Source: Cucumis sativus (Eukaryota > Streptophyta > Magnoliopsida > Cucurbitales > Cucurbitaceae). From it: a stretch of 64,000 nt of DNA. The position numbers were made by a program, and so were the translations under genes. The DNA lies in NCBI RefSeq assembly GCF_000004075.3, contig NC_026657.2, forward strand, positions 31,094,408-31,158,407, read 5' to 3'. The notes below the pieces were generated by a model. The model was not told the DNA's origin and did not search any database. It worked only from the letters and a program-made list of their open reading frames with translations. Each line of letters opens with the position of its first letter. Position 1 is the first letter of the stretch. Of the stretch, positions 1 through 12,810 are shown in pieces.

Positions 1-285
1 ATGACCAAAGTCGAACCAACAAATTAAAACCTAACTTGGTCCATGACTTTGAGGAGAGGTTGAGGCTATCCACACCTCTAATCAACTTCACAGGTGTGTA
101 AGTCTGATTAAGCCTGTTGAAGTTTTGACATGATGTTATCTAAATTCATATTCTTTCCTAAATAACCCTTTGTACTAGAAACTAACTTAAACATCTTACC
201 AATTTTTGGAACAAACGTCTCACCAAATGCATCACTAATTATGTTCTAGGCGACCTCATCTGGCATGTGAAAACCAAGTGATTTT
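1..285 (-). pseudogene. Decayed coding fragment at the window edge, family unknown
   Basis: On the minus strand, starting near 282, one frame reads about 50 protein-like codons, including MPDEVA, a TAG, then NIISDAFGETFVPKIG and KLVSSTKGYLGKNMN. That frame ends at a TAA near 120. The next frame then continues with QTYTPVKLIRGVDSLNLSSK up to the window edge. One internal stop plus one frameshift is the signature of a decayed gene or transposon ORF. I do not recognise the family. It could continue beyond position 1. Confidence 0.35.
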
Positions 286-1631
286 TTTTTTTTTTTGGCA
301 GATTTTTGCAGTATCAATCAATAAATTTTAAAATTGATTTGGCATTTATGTATGTAGCGTTAGATATAAAATGATAGAGTGGGGAAAAAAATTATTTGGC
401 TGTGTAGAAAAGAAGAGGGTATAATATGCCATAGTCATACGAGAGAATACAGTATTAATATGTGATTAGTGTTAGTATGATAATTAATTAGTGAAAAACA
501 GAAGACCCTCTTATTTTAATCAGTAACTAACAACATTATATTATTGTTATTATTATCAATTTGGTTTTTGTGTGCTTTTGAATAAAGTGAAAGGATTGTG
601 ACCAAACAGCTAACGTAGAGTGTGTGTCTCTGTGCTTTACATTTTCCAACTTATGTTTTATGTTTTCGTTTTGCATTTAATGCTCTTCTCGTTCCCCTAT
701 GAATATCGAATCATCTCTTCATCCTATCTTTTTCCCTCCATTATTATCTTTTAAACCCTTCCTCTCTCCTTCTCTCATTTATATTATTTATAATTTAATT
801 CATTTGCAAATTAATCATTATTATATTTCATTAGATTCTGATATGGTATAGTTTTAATCACTTTATTTCAAACATAAACTCTTATGATTTCACCTTTACA
901 AGAGTATATATGTTTGTTCTTTGTATGCATTTTATAACATATGTATCTTTTGTCTTTTTCATGGTGTCCTTCCACCCTCAAACTTATGCAGATTAGGTCA
1001 AATCTAGAGAGTTCTCTCTCTTTTTAAAATGAGATTTAAAATCTTTTCATTGCAACTCTAAATTGGTTTTTTACAAGTTACTGATTAATTCGAAAATACT
1101 AACTATATTAACAACCAAATTACATATCAACTAAAACATGCTAATTCTTTTATAATTCTCCTCATCAATACAAAAAACAATTTAGTATTCCTTTAAACAG
1201 TGGTACGTCCATAGTCAGTCGTTTGATTTTTATATATACATGTCAAACTTCTCTTTTTCAGACCAAGCCAAGTGCTTGATAATGTTGATTTAATGGTATC
1301 AACCACTCCTTACAGCACCCTTCATAACTCCCCCTACATATCACACTTCTTAGACATTAATGAACCAAGATCAGTAAAGTTATTGTCAACACTCTGAATA
1401 ATAATAATAATAACAGTCATAATACTAATAATAAATTAAAAAGAGCACATGGCTTTATTTAAAAATACTTAGATATAGAGAAATGTGTTAGTGTTACAGT
1501 GTTACACATTGATTATCTACCCAGGACCTCTCTTTTTCCTTGCCTAAGTCAATATGAGCCTTTTGGTCGTATTATCAGTAACTTGTGAAATGCAAGAAAT
1601 GGTTTCAAGATGCAGGTGGAAACAAACTAAA

Positions 1632-1720
1632 GCCCATTTAAAAACACTTGGGCCCACACGTTTCATTTCTAAATTGAGGCCCATTTAAAACACTTGGGCC
1701 ATAAAATGTCAAAGTGGGCC
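1632..1720. promoter_or_regulatory. Duplicated GGCCCA (site II-like) element
   Basis: Two near-identical units of 22-23 bp at 1632-1654 and 1679-1700 each begin GCCCATTTAAAA and end CACTTGGGCC, so each has inward-facing GCCCA motifs at both ends. A fifth TGGGCC follows at 1715-1720. GGCCCA/TGGGCC motifs are known plant site II (TCP-binding) promoter elements. No coding gene starts nearby, so the target is unknown. Confidence 0.45.
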
Positions 1721-2108
1721 AATGATTGGTGTAAGAAACGCGCAGTACGAACGTTGAACGTTGAATATGCCTCGACAAATTATAACTACGTCATAAAATT
1801 TCGTTTCCAAGATCCTTTTGGTAAAGACTTTTCGTTGACATGAATGTTCGTAAATGGGTAAAACTATAACACCCTAATGTTATTCATGAATATATTTCAG
1901 AAAAGGTAACATGAAATTACTCCCAATTCACACCTTACTTTAGAGTTTTGTTTTGAATATAATTGGGGTATAAAAGAATTGCAAATGGTTGATGTAAGTA
2001 GTGGCTATCAAAAAAATTTTAAAACCATATTTTCGTGGTTTCAATATCTATATAAAAACTACTAATCAAATTTGAATATAAATATAATTACAGAAAAAGA
2101 GACATGCA

Positions 2109-2260
2109 CACGTGGTGTGAAATTAAAATTAGTATATGGAAAGACCTATTTATAGGCATAAAAGTGACTTTCTGTAGGATGTATCTGTATAGACTTGGAT
2201 TGTGATGTATTTCACATCTACACTCTCATTGTATATCAATCGCCTAACATATATATACCC
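2109..2260 (+). promoter_or_regulatory. Promoter-like G-box and TATA pair without a recognised gene
   Basis: CACGTG lies at 2109-2114, and a TATATATA run followed by CCCACCCC lies around 2249-2260. The spacing and the following C/A-rich stretch look like a core promoter. No ORF or splice-consistent exon follows. It could drive a non-coding RNA, be a relic, or be chance in AT-rich DNA. Confidence 0.2.
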
Positions 2261-5200
2261 ACCCCTTTTGTCTACATAGACCCAGACTCATTCAAGCACA
2301 AACAATACTAAATATCTTTTACACTTCTTTCATTATCTACAATATAATTTAGATTTATAAATTTTAACTTACCAATAATCTTAAACTACGCAACTAAAGA
2401 AAAGATTAGAAAAAAACGTATATCCTATGAGCTTTTTAGGATTCAAGGATTATAGAATTTTTTGTTGGAGAACGTTAGATATCATACAAAAGTATCTAAA
2501 ATAGTTTTAAGTCCTAAAAAAAATTGGAATTAAATATTCTTAATTATTTAAAAATCACATACCCTTTAATTAAATATTGTTTATTATTTTTGCGTGAAAA
2601 TCAAATTTTATAAAATTGTAGGATACTGATTTGAACCAAAACTTTTAATATACACTTTATTTTAAGTCTTAACATTTTAAAAAAAATAAAGATGTAACTT
2701 TTTGGGAGCATAAGAATATTTTTAAAACACTTAAAATGTATTTTTTTATAATTAAACTTAAAAAAAAACTAACTTCACTCTTTTTAAATATATGTTGGAT
2801 GTACATTAAAAAAGCTCCATACTCCTTATAATCATTAATTAGACATAAAAGATTTTAAAACAATTTTACCGTCTCTCTTCTCTCTTCTCTCTGTCTAACA
2901 TAACAAAATGGTTGATTCAACAACGTAACACTATCAACATGCCAAAAATTAAACAAAAGCTTCTCATTCTCATTCTCAGTTCTCACCCTAAGTAAGCATG
3001 TCAAATAACACATTAAGAACATAATTATATTATCAACTTTATCTTAATTGATTTATTTAAGTCTATTAACATTAAATTTAATCAGCTCAAAACAAAAAAA
3101 CAAAAACAAAAAAATGAAAGGAAAGGGGAGGTTGAAGAAAAAAGGGATGAGGAAGCATTCAACAATCAACATTGAGCATTATTGAAGATTCAGAAAGATA
3201 AAGGCAGTGAGTTAAATGCATGCAGTGATGTCCTTTGGGTATGACTGACTTACTATTAAGTCATATGATATGAAGATTGAAGGGCTTCAATTTTCAACAT
3301 TTTCCAATGTAATCTCTGAATCTCTTTCAACTCTCTCTGTTCCTTTGTTTTTATTACACTCTCCTACTCGTATTTATGTTCCTGTCTCTCAATTTTTTGC
3401 CATATCTTCTCTCACTATCCAAATTCCAAAGACTCATTTATAGAAACTTATGATTATGTACTTTTTCTTTCTTTCAATTCTTTACTTCTTTGGTTTTTCC
3501 CCTTATCCCCCCCCATGTGGATGGAAGCAATATGGATTTTATGTTCTTAGGTTTTTGAGCTTTGTGGCAGCTACCCTAGCTAGCTACCTAGCCCATATCA
3601 TAAGATTAGTCATTTCTATGTACCTTCTTCATCTAAATCTATATCATACTGATTAAACTTCATTATTAAGTTCAATACTTTTTTGTTCCTTAACTGGTAA
3701 TGAGCTAAGAAGTGTTCTTGGGTTGAATTGGGATTGAACTGGATTTGGTGATGTGTTAGATGTATAATAGCTAGGGTTCATATGTGTAGCTGATCACATT
3801 TGGATTCAAGAGGAAACAGCTCGATTTGAAGAGAGAAAAACTGGAAATTTTGTAATACCTCTAGTGTTGCCAACCACCCTTTACCGCTTCAAGTTGGAAA
3901 TTCAATGAGGTGTCTAAATATATGATGAAGTTTTAAAGTGTTTGTTTCTTACATAAACACACTCCTTAAAAAAAAAAAAAAATTAAAATCATCATTTTTT
4001 TTGTAAAAGAAAAACTAAAACATTCATGGTTACCACTCGACTCTCTATTAGTCAAAATGTGTATAGTTTAATAGTAATTGACATAACTTTTCATTTTAAA
4101 AATAAGAGCTTCAAACTCTCATCTCCACGATTATTGTACTAAAAAATATTAGTGATGTACCATTTATAAAAACTAACAATTTGACCTATGGAATGAAGTT
4201 GAAAAGTTGAGAAATAAGAGAAGATAAAGTTAATGGATGAATGTCTAAATTTCAATTGTGTTTACTATTGAAATTGAATTGTTTAGCCACAATTTAAATG
4301 ATTTGTGGATACAGTAAAAGAATGGATGTGAGTTATGATTGGAAGTGTGCTTATTTAAATGTAGCCAGTGATCTTTAGATCAAGAATTGGAGTAAAAAAC
4401 ACTCTACAAGTGCTTTTTCCCAAAACACTTCAATCTACTTTTGATTTTTTTTTCCCCGAAAGTTATTTTACACATCACTTTCTCTTTGAAGCGTAATGAT
4501 TTAAAGTGGTAAATGTTGTTGGCCATGCATATATACATCTGGTTTTACCCAAAAGCACTGTCAAACCTATGGTTTGAGACAATCCAACACAACTATGGAG
4601 TTAAAAAACGAGATTAACTAAAGAAATAATATTGAAGGCATACAATGATTAGGTGTTGGACTTAATCTCATGCATTTTATGTAGTTCATGAAATACCTAT
4701 TTGTTTTTTGAACTCGTATGTTATGATTGAGAGGGGAAAGGGGTACAGAATGGGCATAGAAATTGAAGGCTTCAAACAAACATGTATGTATATACCTTAT
4801 TATATCATAAAATAAAAAAAATAAAAAAAGAAGAAGAAATAGAAAGCATTCGGCATTCATTCCTTTGCCTGACAATTTTCAGCCTTTTATTTTCTTCAAT
4901 CCAACCATTGTCCTCTTCTTCACTCAACTTTGTCTTCATCCTTCCCATTCATATCCACCTCTTTTTTCTTTTATTTATTATTGCATTGATCACTAAAATA
5001 CAACTTTAGGCATTTAAATGACTAATCTTAAATTTTCACTTTTTAAAATTATCATTATTCTCAAAGAAATTGATGTTGTTATTAGACGATGAATTTGATC
5101 ATATATATTGAAGTAGTTAGTTGTTGAAGTTGTTTATTTTAGTTAAAAAGTTGTGGATTAGGATAGTGAACTTTGTGATAAATAAATACAAAAGTATATG

Positions 5201-6601
5201 TAGTGGGTACGTATTATTAGTAAAATAAATTTTAATTAATTTAGATTGGTTTAGTTATAACTTGATTTAAATAATAACTATAATAAATGAACCAAGCTAT
5301 TCAATTCAAACTTCTCTAACTTAAAATAATTTAAATAATTAGTTTATAATTTCAACCCAATTGAGATGAATTTATCCGTTTGAAAACAATTTAGATTGGT
5401 TTAGTTGATTAGATTTTCTATTTTTAAAAATAAAGTAAATATGTTATTAAAAAACTATAATAAAATTTGAAAACTTAGAAAGGTAGAACTATATTCATGA
5501 ACTGTTTGAAGTATTCTCTAATAATGGGTTTATTTTGCTATTATTAGTTTTTGAAAATTTTAGCATATTCACTTGTTTCTTATCTTACAGAAGTTTGCGT
5601 CTTTTATAAGTTTAAAAGTCATATTTTGACCAAAGTTTAAAAACAAAAACAAAATTGAAAAGCTTACTCTGTTTTTTTAGTTTTCTAAATTTTGTTTTGT
5701 TTTCTAAAAGATAGTAAATAATAAAATAAAGCAACAAATTTATTAATAAAAGAGGTGCCAGTTTGATATTCAAAAACTAAGTTGTTACCAAACAAAATTT
5801 AATGTTTTTTATGACTTTCATATGTTTTGAATCAACCATTTTGATTTTTTTCTAAATTTGAAGACAATAACAAGTTTATTATTATTTATTTATTTAGTTA
5901 GTTTTCAAATTTTAGGTTGCTATTATTTCATAATAGAACTAAAAATAGGTAAATAGATAGTAAGGAGTAGTGTTTAAAGATCTAATTTTTAAAATAACAC
6001 AAAAAACAATCAATATTAGAGTGGATTGAATGAGAATGAGAATGTATAGAGTTTAAAAGTAACGCCAATGGAAGTTAAAAATGTTAGGAAATCAAACCAG
6101 CTTGGGTTATTTATACCCATTACTCTTAAATTAATGTAATTATGAGGATGTCTCGAACTCTAATTTCCTGAAAGTAAAATTGTCAATGTATGAATATTGA
6201 AATGGGCATTTTTATATTTCTGTAATTACATGATAGCTAATTTATGCATTTAATATAAATTTGTAGATTAAACAAGAAAAAAAAGAGCTGAATATTTGTT
6301 TACGCAACTTTTGTGAAATATATATAAATATTTCTTCACGCAAAAGAAATAGCAGAGAATAATAGGGAGGGGCAAAAAGAAAAGAAAAAAAAGAAGACAC
6401 CCTTCATTCATGTATTTGGCAATTAGCAAAAGAGAAAGAAAGAAAAGAAAAACAATAATTACATATTCCGATACCCACACTCCGTCAAGATCCCAAAAAA
6501 TGAACCTATCTTCCTGAATTAAATTAAAAGGAAAAGGAAAAGGAAAATAAGAAAAACTAAAACTGATCGAGCAATGCAGAAGCCATGATGATGAGCGACG
6601 G

Positions 6602-7105
6602 TTAGAAGGCGCGTGACCGTACATGGCGTCTCTGTCTAGCAGGCGCCGCCGATCTGGCACAGAACACGCTATCCCAGATCTCCGCAAAAGCTCGAATTAT
6701 AATCCCATGGTTGCAAGGTGAATTCAGATGGAGAAAACAGCTAAGAAGCTCCCGAAGCCCTTCCTGTGTGTAAATTTCGTTCTCCAAAATCATCTGCAGC
6801 ATCGACTGCCGGAAATCTACATACGGATCGTTAGAATCCTTCTCCACCGCCACGCTCACACCGCCGATTTTCCAGAATCCGCCTCCGCCTACGACTTCAG
6901 GAGCGTAGGCCATGTCGGAATCGCTGAGCTTCTTCTCCGAGGAGCTGGACAGTGAGCGGAAGAGGCGGCGGTCGGAGTAGGAGGATGGGGATTTGGGCTT
7001 GGGGCGGAAGATCTGCGAGATGATGGATTTGGGGTTACGGCAACTGCCGCAGCCAATGTCGACGGAGATGGTGTTGATGAGGAGCTTTTTTTTAACGGCG
7101 GCCAT
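6602..7105 (-). CDS. OFP: OVATE family protein (OFP), putative transcriptional repressor
   Basis: Single-exon gene of 167 residues. Residues about 85-148 form the plant-specific OVATE domain, recognisable from DPYVDFRQSMLQMI (93-106), the acidic stretch after it, LLSCFLHLN (120-128) and IIIRAFAEIWDSVF (135-148). The N-terminus (residues 1-65) is basic and serine-rich and includes a CGSCRNPKS segment, as in several OFPs. Family knowledge: OFPs are nuclear repressors that interact with KNOX/BELL homeodomain proteins and TRM proteins and influence organ shape. The start is taken at 7105 because the protein-like sequence begins at MAAVKKK and a TATA-like box and G-box lie 80-100 bp upstream. The tail after the domain (ARSAAPARQRRHVRSRAF) is short and basic. 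A longer overlapping minus frame at 6268-6687 is a shadow. Subfamily is not assignable from this sequence alone. Confidence 0.9.
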   Translation of the reverse strand: MAAVKKKLLINTISVDIGCGSCRNPKSIISQIFRPKPKSPSSYSDRRLFRSLSSSSEKKLSDSDMAYAPEVVGGGGFWKIGGVSVAVEKDSNDPYVDFRQSMLQMILENEIYTQEGLRELLSCFLHLNSPCNHGIIIRAFAEIWDSVFCARSAAPARQRRHVRSRAF

Positions 7106-7185
7106 TGTCGGCGAAGGGGAGAATGTGGTGGTGTTGGGGGTGGTGGGAAGAAGGGAGAAATGGGAAGCGGTTGGTTTAAGAGCTC

Positions 7186-7205
7186 TAATATAAATCCTGC
7201 ACGTG
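7186..7205 (-). promoter_or_regulatory. TATA box and G-box of the OFP gene
   Basis: On the minus strand ATTTATATTA (7186-7195) sits about 80 bp upstream of the OFP start codon, and a perfect CACGTG G-box (7200-7205) lies just upstream of it. G-boxes bind bZIP/bHLH factors, so light or ABA control is possible (inference). Confidence 0.5.
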
Positions 7206-10200
7206 ACATACGACTGGTCCTACGTGATATGATGACCTTCTCTGCCTTTTTAATAAATCCAAAACTTAATTATTATTGTTATTATTATTTTAATTAAGAT
7301 TAAAACAAAACTTTGTTTCTTCATTTAATTATTGCTCGGTTTCGATTTGGATATTCTTTAAGCAACAAAATTTATCTCTTCAATCCAATTTTTAGAACAT
7401 TGAGTCTACAGTTTTTTATTTTTCTCAACTCTATTCCTTTTTACACTATTAATTCACTTAATATCCAATATATATACTAACCTATTTTAAAAACAATTTA
7501 CATGCCTTGTCGTAAGGTTTGGGTATAAAATGAATACGTGAATGGATCCATACTACAGTTGCATCATAACATCTTTAAAATATTGTTAAAAAGGTCAAAA
7601 ATAATTGATAATAAACTTTTATCCGCAATAACTCAATATCGAAATTCCAAAATTAACGAATACCGTGAGCAAGTCTCACTTTTATTGCTACAAAGACACA
7701 AACAACATTATTGTAATTATGTCAAGTTAGAAATAGAAAACCTCAAAACATTGCTCTTAATAAACGAGATAAGAAAATATCTTAAACAACATTGAAGGTT
7801 TTATATAAATTTAAATAGTCATTATTTAGGAGGAAGGTAATGTAAAAAGAATCTATGTACTCAAAATATTTGACATCCAAGGCTTGCCAAAATTTGCCAA
7901 AGAACTTCAATCAATCTATTAACCTTTTAGATTGGAGGCTTTTTCCCACTTTAGAGTATAACTAAACGAATGATTATGTATATACATATTTGTTTGAAAT
8001 CATGTTGAATTAGGATTTTAATATATGGAGAAATTATTTTAATTAAGTAGCAAACATAAAAACTAAGAGTAAGTAGATCTTTCAATACTATATGATATAT
8101 ATAATTACATCAAAATGTAGTAAGCAAACTCAATTCATTAATAATGGATCTTCCACGATTTTATTTTCAGACCACTTGTGATTTTCTTCAATTATTTACT
8201 TGTTTTGTAAATATTATAATTAATAAGTCTTTAAAGGCTCCTGCAAACTTAATTAATATTTGGCATTGGGAAAGCAAGAGGACATGGCTTAGAAAAAACA
8301 ATATTTCAATTGATTTTAAAAGGAATACAACCTTCCAATTCTGAATTAATTCGTTTTTTCAAACTTCTATGAAACTTATTTCTGATGAATTAATAATATT
8401 TTTACTATTTGCCTATTTTGTATTTTCACAGCAATTAATAAAATTTTAAATACTCGAGACCTTCAAAGTTGAATCTCATCATGACTCGTGGTTTATTGGA
8501 ACATCGATATGATTTTGTCACAACATTAGCTTACTAATAATTATATGACAACCTCTATTACTTATGTAGACTAACGTTTAATTATTTTATTTTATTTTTT
8601 CTACCAATTATTTTTGTATCTAAACTTTAATAAAACTAACTATTTTATCACTATATATTTTTAACATTTAATAGACTTTCTTACCCAAACTATTTGACAT
8701 ATTGACTAACACTTTGTTTGAAATTGCTTTTGTTGTCGTAAAAAATGATTAAACATTATTACATAAATAAAATTAACATATAATTTGGATGAGTTTTTTC
8801 ACAATATATATTGAATTATTACAATTTAAAAAAGCATACCTACTAAGTTGTAACATGATTATTTGACAACAATTTTTTTTTTCAATTTTTGAAAGTTAAA
8901 CTTATGAACATATAACTTATAACTTTTTTTTCTTTTGTCTTTGTTGTGTACACGTTTGTGCTAAAATTGAAGTTATGTTTAATTAAAAAACAAAACAAAT
9001 TAGTTTTTAAGAACACATTTTTAGTTTTAGAAATTTATAATAATTGGAAAATAATCATTATCAATCAAAATTTGTAAATAAAAGTTCAGAACCGAAAATA
9101 AGTTTTTAACCATTAATTTTCTGAATAATTTTTGGATTTTTTTTATCAAGATATTTGGATTCAAAGGATTTACATAGATTAAATTAAGAAAAAAGAAAAA
9201 CATGGTTTTTGACAATTGTAATCTCTATATTTGTTGTTTTTGGTAAGATATAATATTACTTATGGTTTATTTAATTATTAATTTTGTCTGCCTGTCTTGT
9301 GATCTACTTTATAGAAGCTTTCAAAATTGTAGTCAACTTTAGAAGTTGAAGGCCAAGGGAGGTGATGATGATACAATTGGACAATATAAACAAGTTGATA
9401 TAGTTGAAATAATTATTTTAAAACGCTTCAAATCTATATTTATTACTTAACATTAGATTGATTACAAAATTTGGATGTAACTCACAAAATAGTTGATTTT
9501 AACTTCACTTGGTCACATATGATGAGCCATGCCACGAGATGTGTTCACTGAAGTTATTCTTTATGCCCATGTTGGATGTCAAATATATTTTGGCAGATTG
9601 TATATAGAGAGATTAAATGTTATTGTATTGGTATGAAAAACATACACATCAATGAAAGTTTTAGAAGAAATATAATGTGGAGGGAAAGAAATTAAAAAAA
9701 TAAAGAAATAAGTAATATTATAAGAAATAAAAAAAAATAAAAATAAAAAAAAGAGAAAGAAATGGCACAAAGTTGTATGGTCCGTGAGGTGAGTGTTTGT
9801 CCTTTTGCTAACAATCCCACGAATTCATAATTCATAATTCCAATACCCAACCCCATGAGTTCAATCATTGTTAAACCAATTTCATAATATAATATTCTTT
9901 TAAGAAAAATAAAATGATTGTTAAACCAAAGTCACGAGACCGCACAAAATCCAAAAACTCACTCTCACACCCTTAATTTCCTCTAATTTTAACATTTTCA
10001 TTTTATTCATAACCTTAACGTTACCTTATTTATCCTTTTCTATCTATTATATTTTCCACATTTTTCCCTATGCTTTGTATTATCAATTTTTAAGTTAAAA
10101 TATGTAGTTACTTTTTTATTTTTCTTTTTCTTAAACACAAATTTAACTCAACAATTTAAACATTTAGTCGCTTCAAATTTTCTTACATTTTCATACTCTA

Positions 10201-10274
10201 ACCAATTTGTTTTAGATGTTTTTACTCAATTTTTAATGATTTTAATTTCTCAAATTAACTTTATTATTCCATAA

Positions 10275-10276
<2 letters not shown>

Positions 10277-10299
<23 letters not shown>
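10277..10299. repeat. TA dinucleotide microsatellite
   Basis: Uninterrupted alternating T and A for about 23 bp, followed by a poly-T run. Confidence 0.85.
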
Positions 10300-10307
<8 letters not shown>

Positions 10308-10550
10308 TAATGTTTTAACAATTTGTTGGTAGAAAGTTGATATGTCCATAACTCAATAGATATATACAATATATTATTTAAAAGGTCGACATGAGCATAT
10401 TATCATGTAGCATTCAATTAACATATCCGTATGATTGAATATATACAAACAATATAGTTTTAGTTTTATTAATGAAATGCTTTGATAAGAAATTTTAAAA
10501 TGATTGTGCCTTGATATTGTTGATGTAGTTAATCCAACCTTCTATTTCTC

Positions 10551-10612
10551 CAGCCCAATGGGCAACCGAGTTTGGACTCTCTGGCCCAATGGGAAAATGG
10601 GCTCGCTTAAAT
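10551..10612. promoter_or_regulatory. GCCCA/TGGGC cluster
   Basis: Within 62 bp there are AGCCCAATGGGC, GGCCCAATGGG and ATGGGCTC, followed by TTAAATAGG, which could act as a TATA-like element. The cluster is about 930 bp upstream of the first HVA22 start codon, so it is either a distal promoter of that gene or the core promoter of an undetected transcript. Confidence 0.35.
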
Positions 10613-11465
10613 AGGAGCAAGAGCAACCATGGAAACTTCTTATTTAATTATAGTGTAGGCAAAACTGCAATAGATTTCAACTTCCAGTTTGTATCACAAA
10701 GATATCTAATACAATTTTAAAAAGCAACTTTCAAATTTTTAACGTTTATTTAATCTTTGAATATGGCGACTTGTCTTTTAATTTTGTGTTTGGTAAGTCA
10801 TTGATGTATTTAAATATTTTAAAAGCTAATTAATATTGTATATACAAATACATATCTGTAGATTTCAGTCAATAAATATAGTAATTGGTTTCATCATTCG
10901 TTGTAAGTAAAGAGATTCAATAAGATATTTGAAGTTGTAAGTCTTTGTTTAAAATTATAAAACTCTTTCCATCTCATAATTTATATGATCATAATAGAGT
11001 CATAAGACCATTTCAATTTAATTATGTTTGAACATTGAAAGAATCAACAAATTGTTATTTGGAAGAAGAAAGAGAGAAATGACAACGAAATTGGCCAAAA
11101 ATTATCCAATTGAATGAGACGTGGACTTTTCTTTTCTTTCTTGAGTTGAATTTTAGTTTGGAGAGTTGTGTTTAGTAATTTATAATTTGTAATGTTATAT
11201 TATAAATAACAACTTGTGTTTTTAAAAAAATCAGAAGAGTATTGTAAGAAAGTAGAGCAATGTAAAAAAAAAAAAAAAGTAAAAAATCAATATACAAATT
11301 TATTAGACTCCTTTATATTCAAGTAGAGGATCAACAAGATTCCATAATTGGTATGACAAATATCATATTCATATTAATTATGATTAATAATGAATTTTAC
11401 TTGGGGTTGACCAAATTTGGTGCATACACAAAACCAAGTCCTTCTTGACAACTTTAAAAAATAAG

Positions 11466-11474
11466 TATATAAAT
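11466..11474 (+). promoter_or_regulatory. TATA box of the first HVA22 gene
   Basis: TATATAAAT lies 67 bp upstream of the ATG at 11542, a typical core promoter position leaving a short 5' UTR. Confidence 0.5.
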
Positions 11475-11541
11475 CTTTCATTGATCTCCGCCTGGGGGAA
11501 CTCTGTTTGTACCGATTGATCCAGGAAAAACAAGAAATAAA

Positions 11542-12810
11542 ATGTTGGGAGATTTCTTAGCTCGATTTCTTCTGTGAGTTCATCAAATTAAATTTGTTTG
11601 GTATTTGTATTTGAAGATGAATTTATTGGTGTGGTTAATGAATTAGTATTGATGATGAATATTGAAACACACAGGATGATATTTGGGTATGCTTATCCAG
11701 CTTTTCAATGCTACAAGGTGGTGGTGAAATCCCCAGTTCAGGTTCAAGAGCTTCTATATTGGTGCCAATTTTGGTAACAAAACAATTAATATATATTCAA
11801 CACCATTAATTCAAATTAGTGAATATTAATGTTTTATTTTTGGGTTTATGATTATGAAATATGTTGGTGTGTATAGGATTATTGTGGCAATTTTAACAGT
11901 TGTTGAGAGGATTGCTGATGCTTTTGTGGGATGGTTTCCCATGTATGGAGAATTGAAGTTGGCTCTCTTTATCTATTTGTGGTATCCAGAGACTATGGTA
12001 ATTACAACAACTTTAAATTGATCAAGTTTTGGTTTTATACATATAAAAGTTACACTAAAATTGATTTGAGACAGTTATCATACAACAAACTCCATTTCAC
12101 TTGTTCTACAAATGTTTAAGGCTCTTTGGTTCGTGTCCACCCGTTATTTTAGAGGCTCGTACTGATCTACAGTTGTCAAGCTTAAATTATTTTGAGCCCT
12201 ATAGTTTTATTTCTAATAAAGATTTTGTTATTTTACCAATTTTTTAAGAAAAAAATATGTTACTTACCTAATTATTACCTTTAAATGTGTTAGCATTGTA
12301 ATTATCAAAATTGTTATGAAAATAAAAATTGGTCCATAGTCGCATGCTCACCCGAATTGATTGCCCATGGTGTGTTGCACAAGACAAGTAAAAGTTGTTT
12401 TTTCTTAAGGAGTAAAGGTTATGAGGTGAGATGTTTGAGTGGGTTATCATTTTTGTATTGGGCAAATGTGCTTCTCTCCCTTTTAACAGGTTGAGAGCCT
12501 TGCAAGAGTTGCTAATTAAGTTCTTTTTTTTCTCTTTAATGCTAAGTTGCTAAGTTGCAAGATATAAACAATGCAGGGATCGGGGTATGTATTCCAGCAG
12601 TTGTTGAGGCCCTTAGTTGATAATAATGACAAAGACATAGAAAAGATGTTGTTGGAATTGAGAGTAAAAGCTTGGGATTTGGCTATTTTCTACTGGAACC
12701 ATTGCACTGAGTTGAGCCAATCTGCATTTGTTAAAGTTGTTAATTACCTCGCTTCTCAAAATAACAACCCTGGTTCTACATCTTCAGCTCCATCTAAGAA
12801 GGAAAGGTGA
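11542..12810 (+). CDS. HVA22: HVA22-like protein (TB2/DP1/HVA22 family), upstream tandem copy
   Basis: Four exons rebuilt with GT-AG borders: 11542-11573, 11675-11773, 11877-11997 and 12577-12810, giving 486 nt and 161 residues. The protein starts MLGDFLARFLLMIFGYAYPA. It has the hydrophobic hairpin stretches of the REEP/DP1/Yop1/HVA22 family: residues about 9-27, then WCQFWIIVAILTVVERIADA (40-59), then LKLALFIYLWYPET (70-83). Family knowledge: these are ER-membrane curvature proteins; barley HVA22 is ABA/stress induced and affects vesicle traffic. The exon layout is that of the downstream paralogue, except that one 57+64 nt exon pair is fused here into a single 121-nt exon. The protein stops after SAPSKKER and lacks the proline-rich tail of the paralogue. 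A cryptic donor (AG|GTGAAC) overlaps the stop codon, so a longer isoform cannot be excluded. Confidence 0.9.

Larger units (their letters stand above)
286..6250. other. Intergenic region, no gene seen
   Basis: AT-rich sequence with long poly-A/T runs and no reading frame resembling a known protein. It holds a duplicated GGCCCA element (1632-1720), an isolated G-box plus TATA-like pair (2109-2260) and a pyrimidine-rich stretch at 3300-3500. The 68-codon frame at 3450-3656 is low-complexity and hydrophobic and is not considered a gene. Confidence 0.6.
7210..11460. other. Intergenic region between OFP and the first HVA22 gene
   Basis: AT-rich spacer without a convincing gene. It contains a TA microsatellite at about 10277-10299 and a GCCCA-rich cluster at 10551-10612. 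The 85-codon frame at 7538-7795 and the 66-codon frame at 8144-8344 have AT-driven composition and no recognised motif. Confidence 0.6.

Noticed and set aside
6268-6687. 139-codon minus-strand frame overlapping the OFP 3' end
   Set aside because: It overlaps the OFP coding end in another frame and then becomes F/L/S-rich low-complexity sequence.
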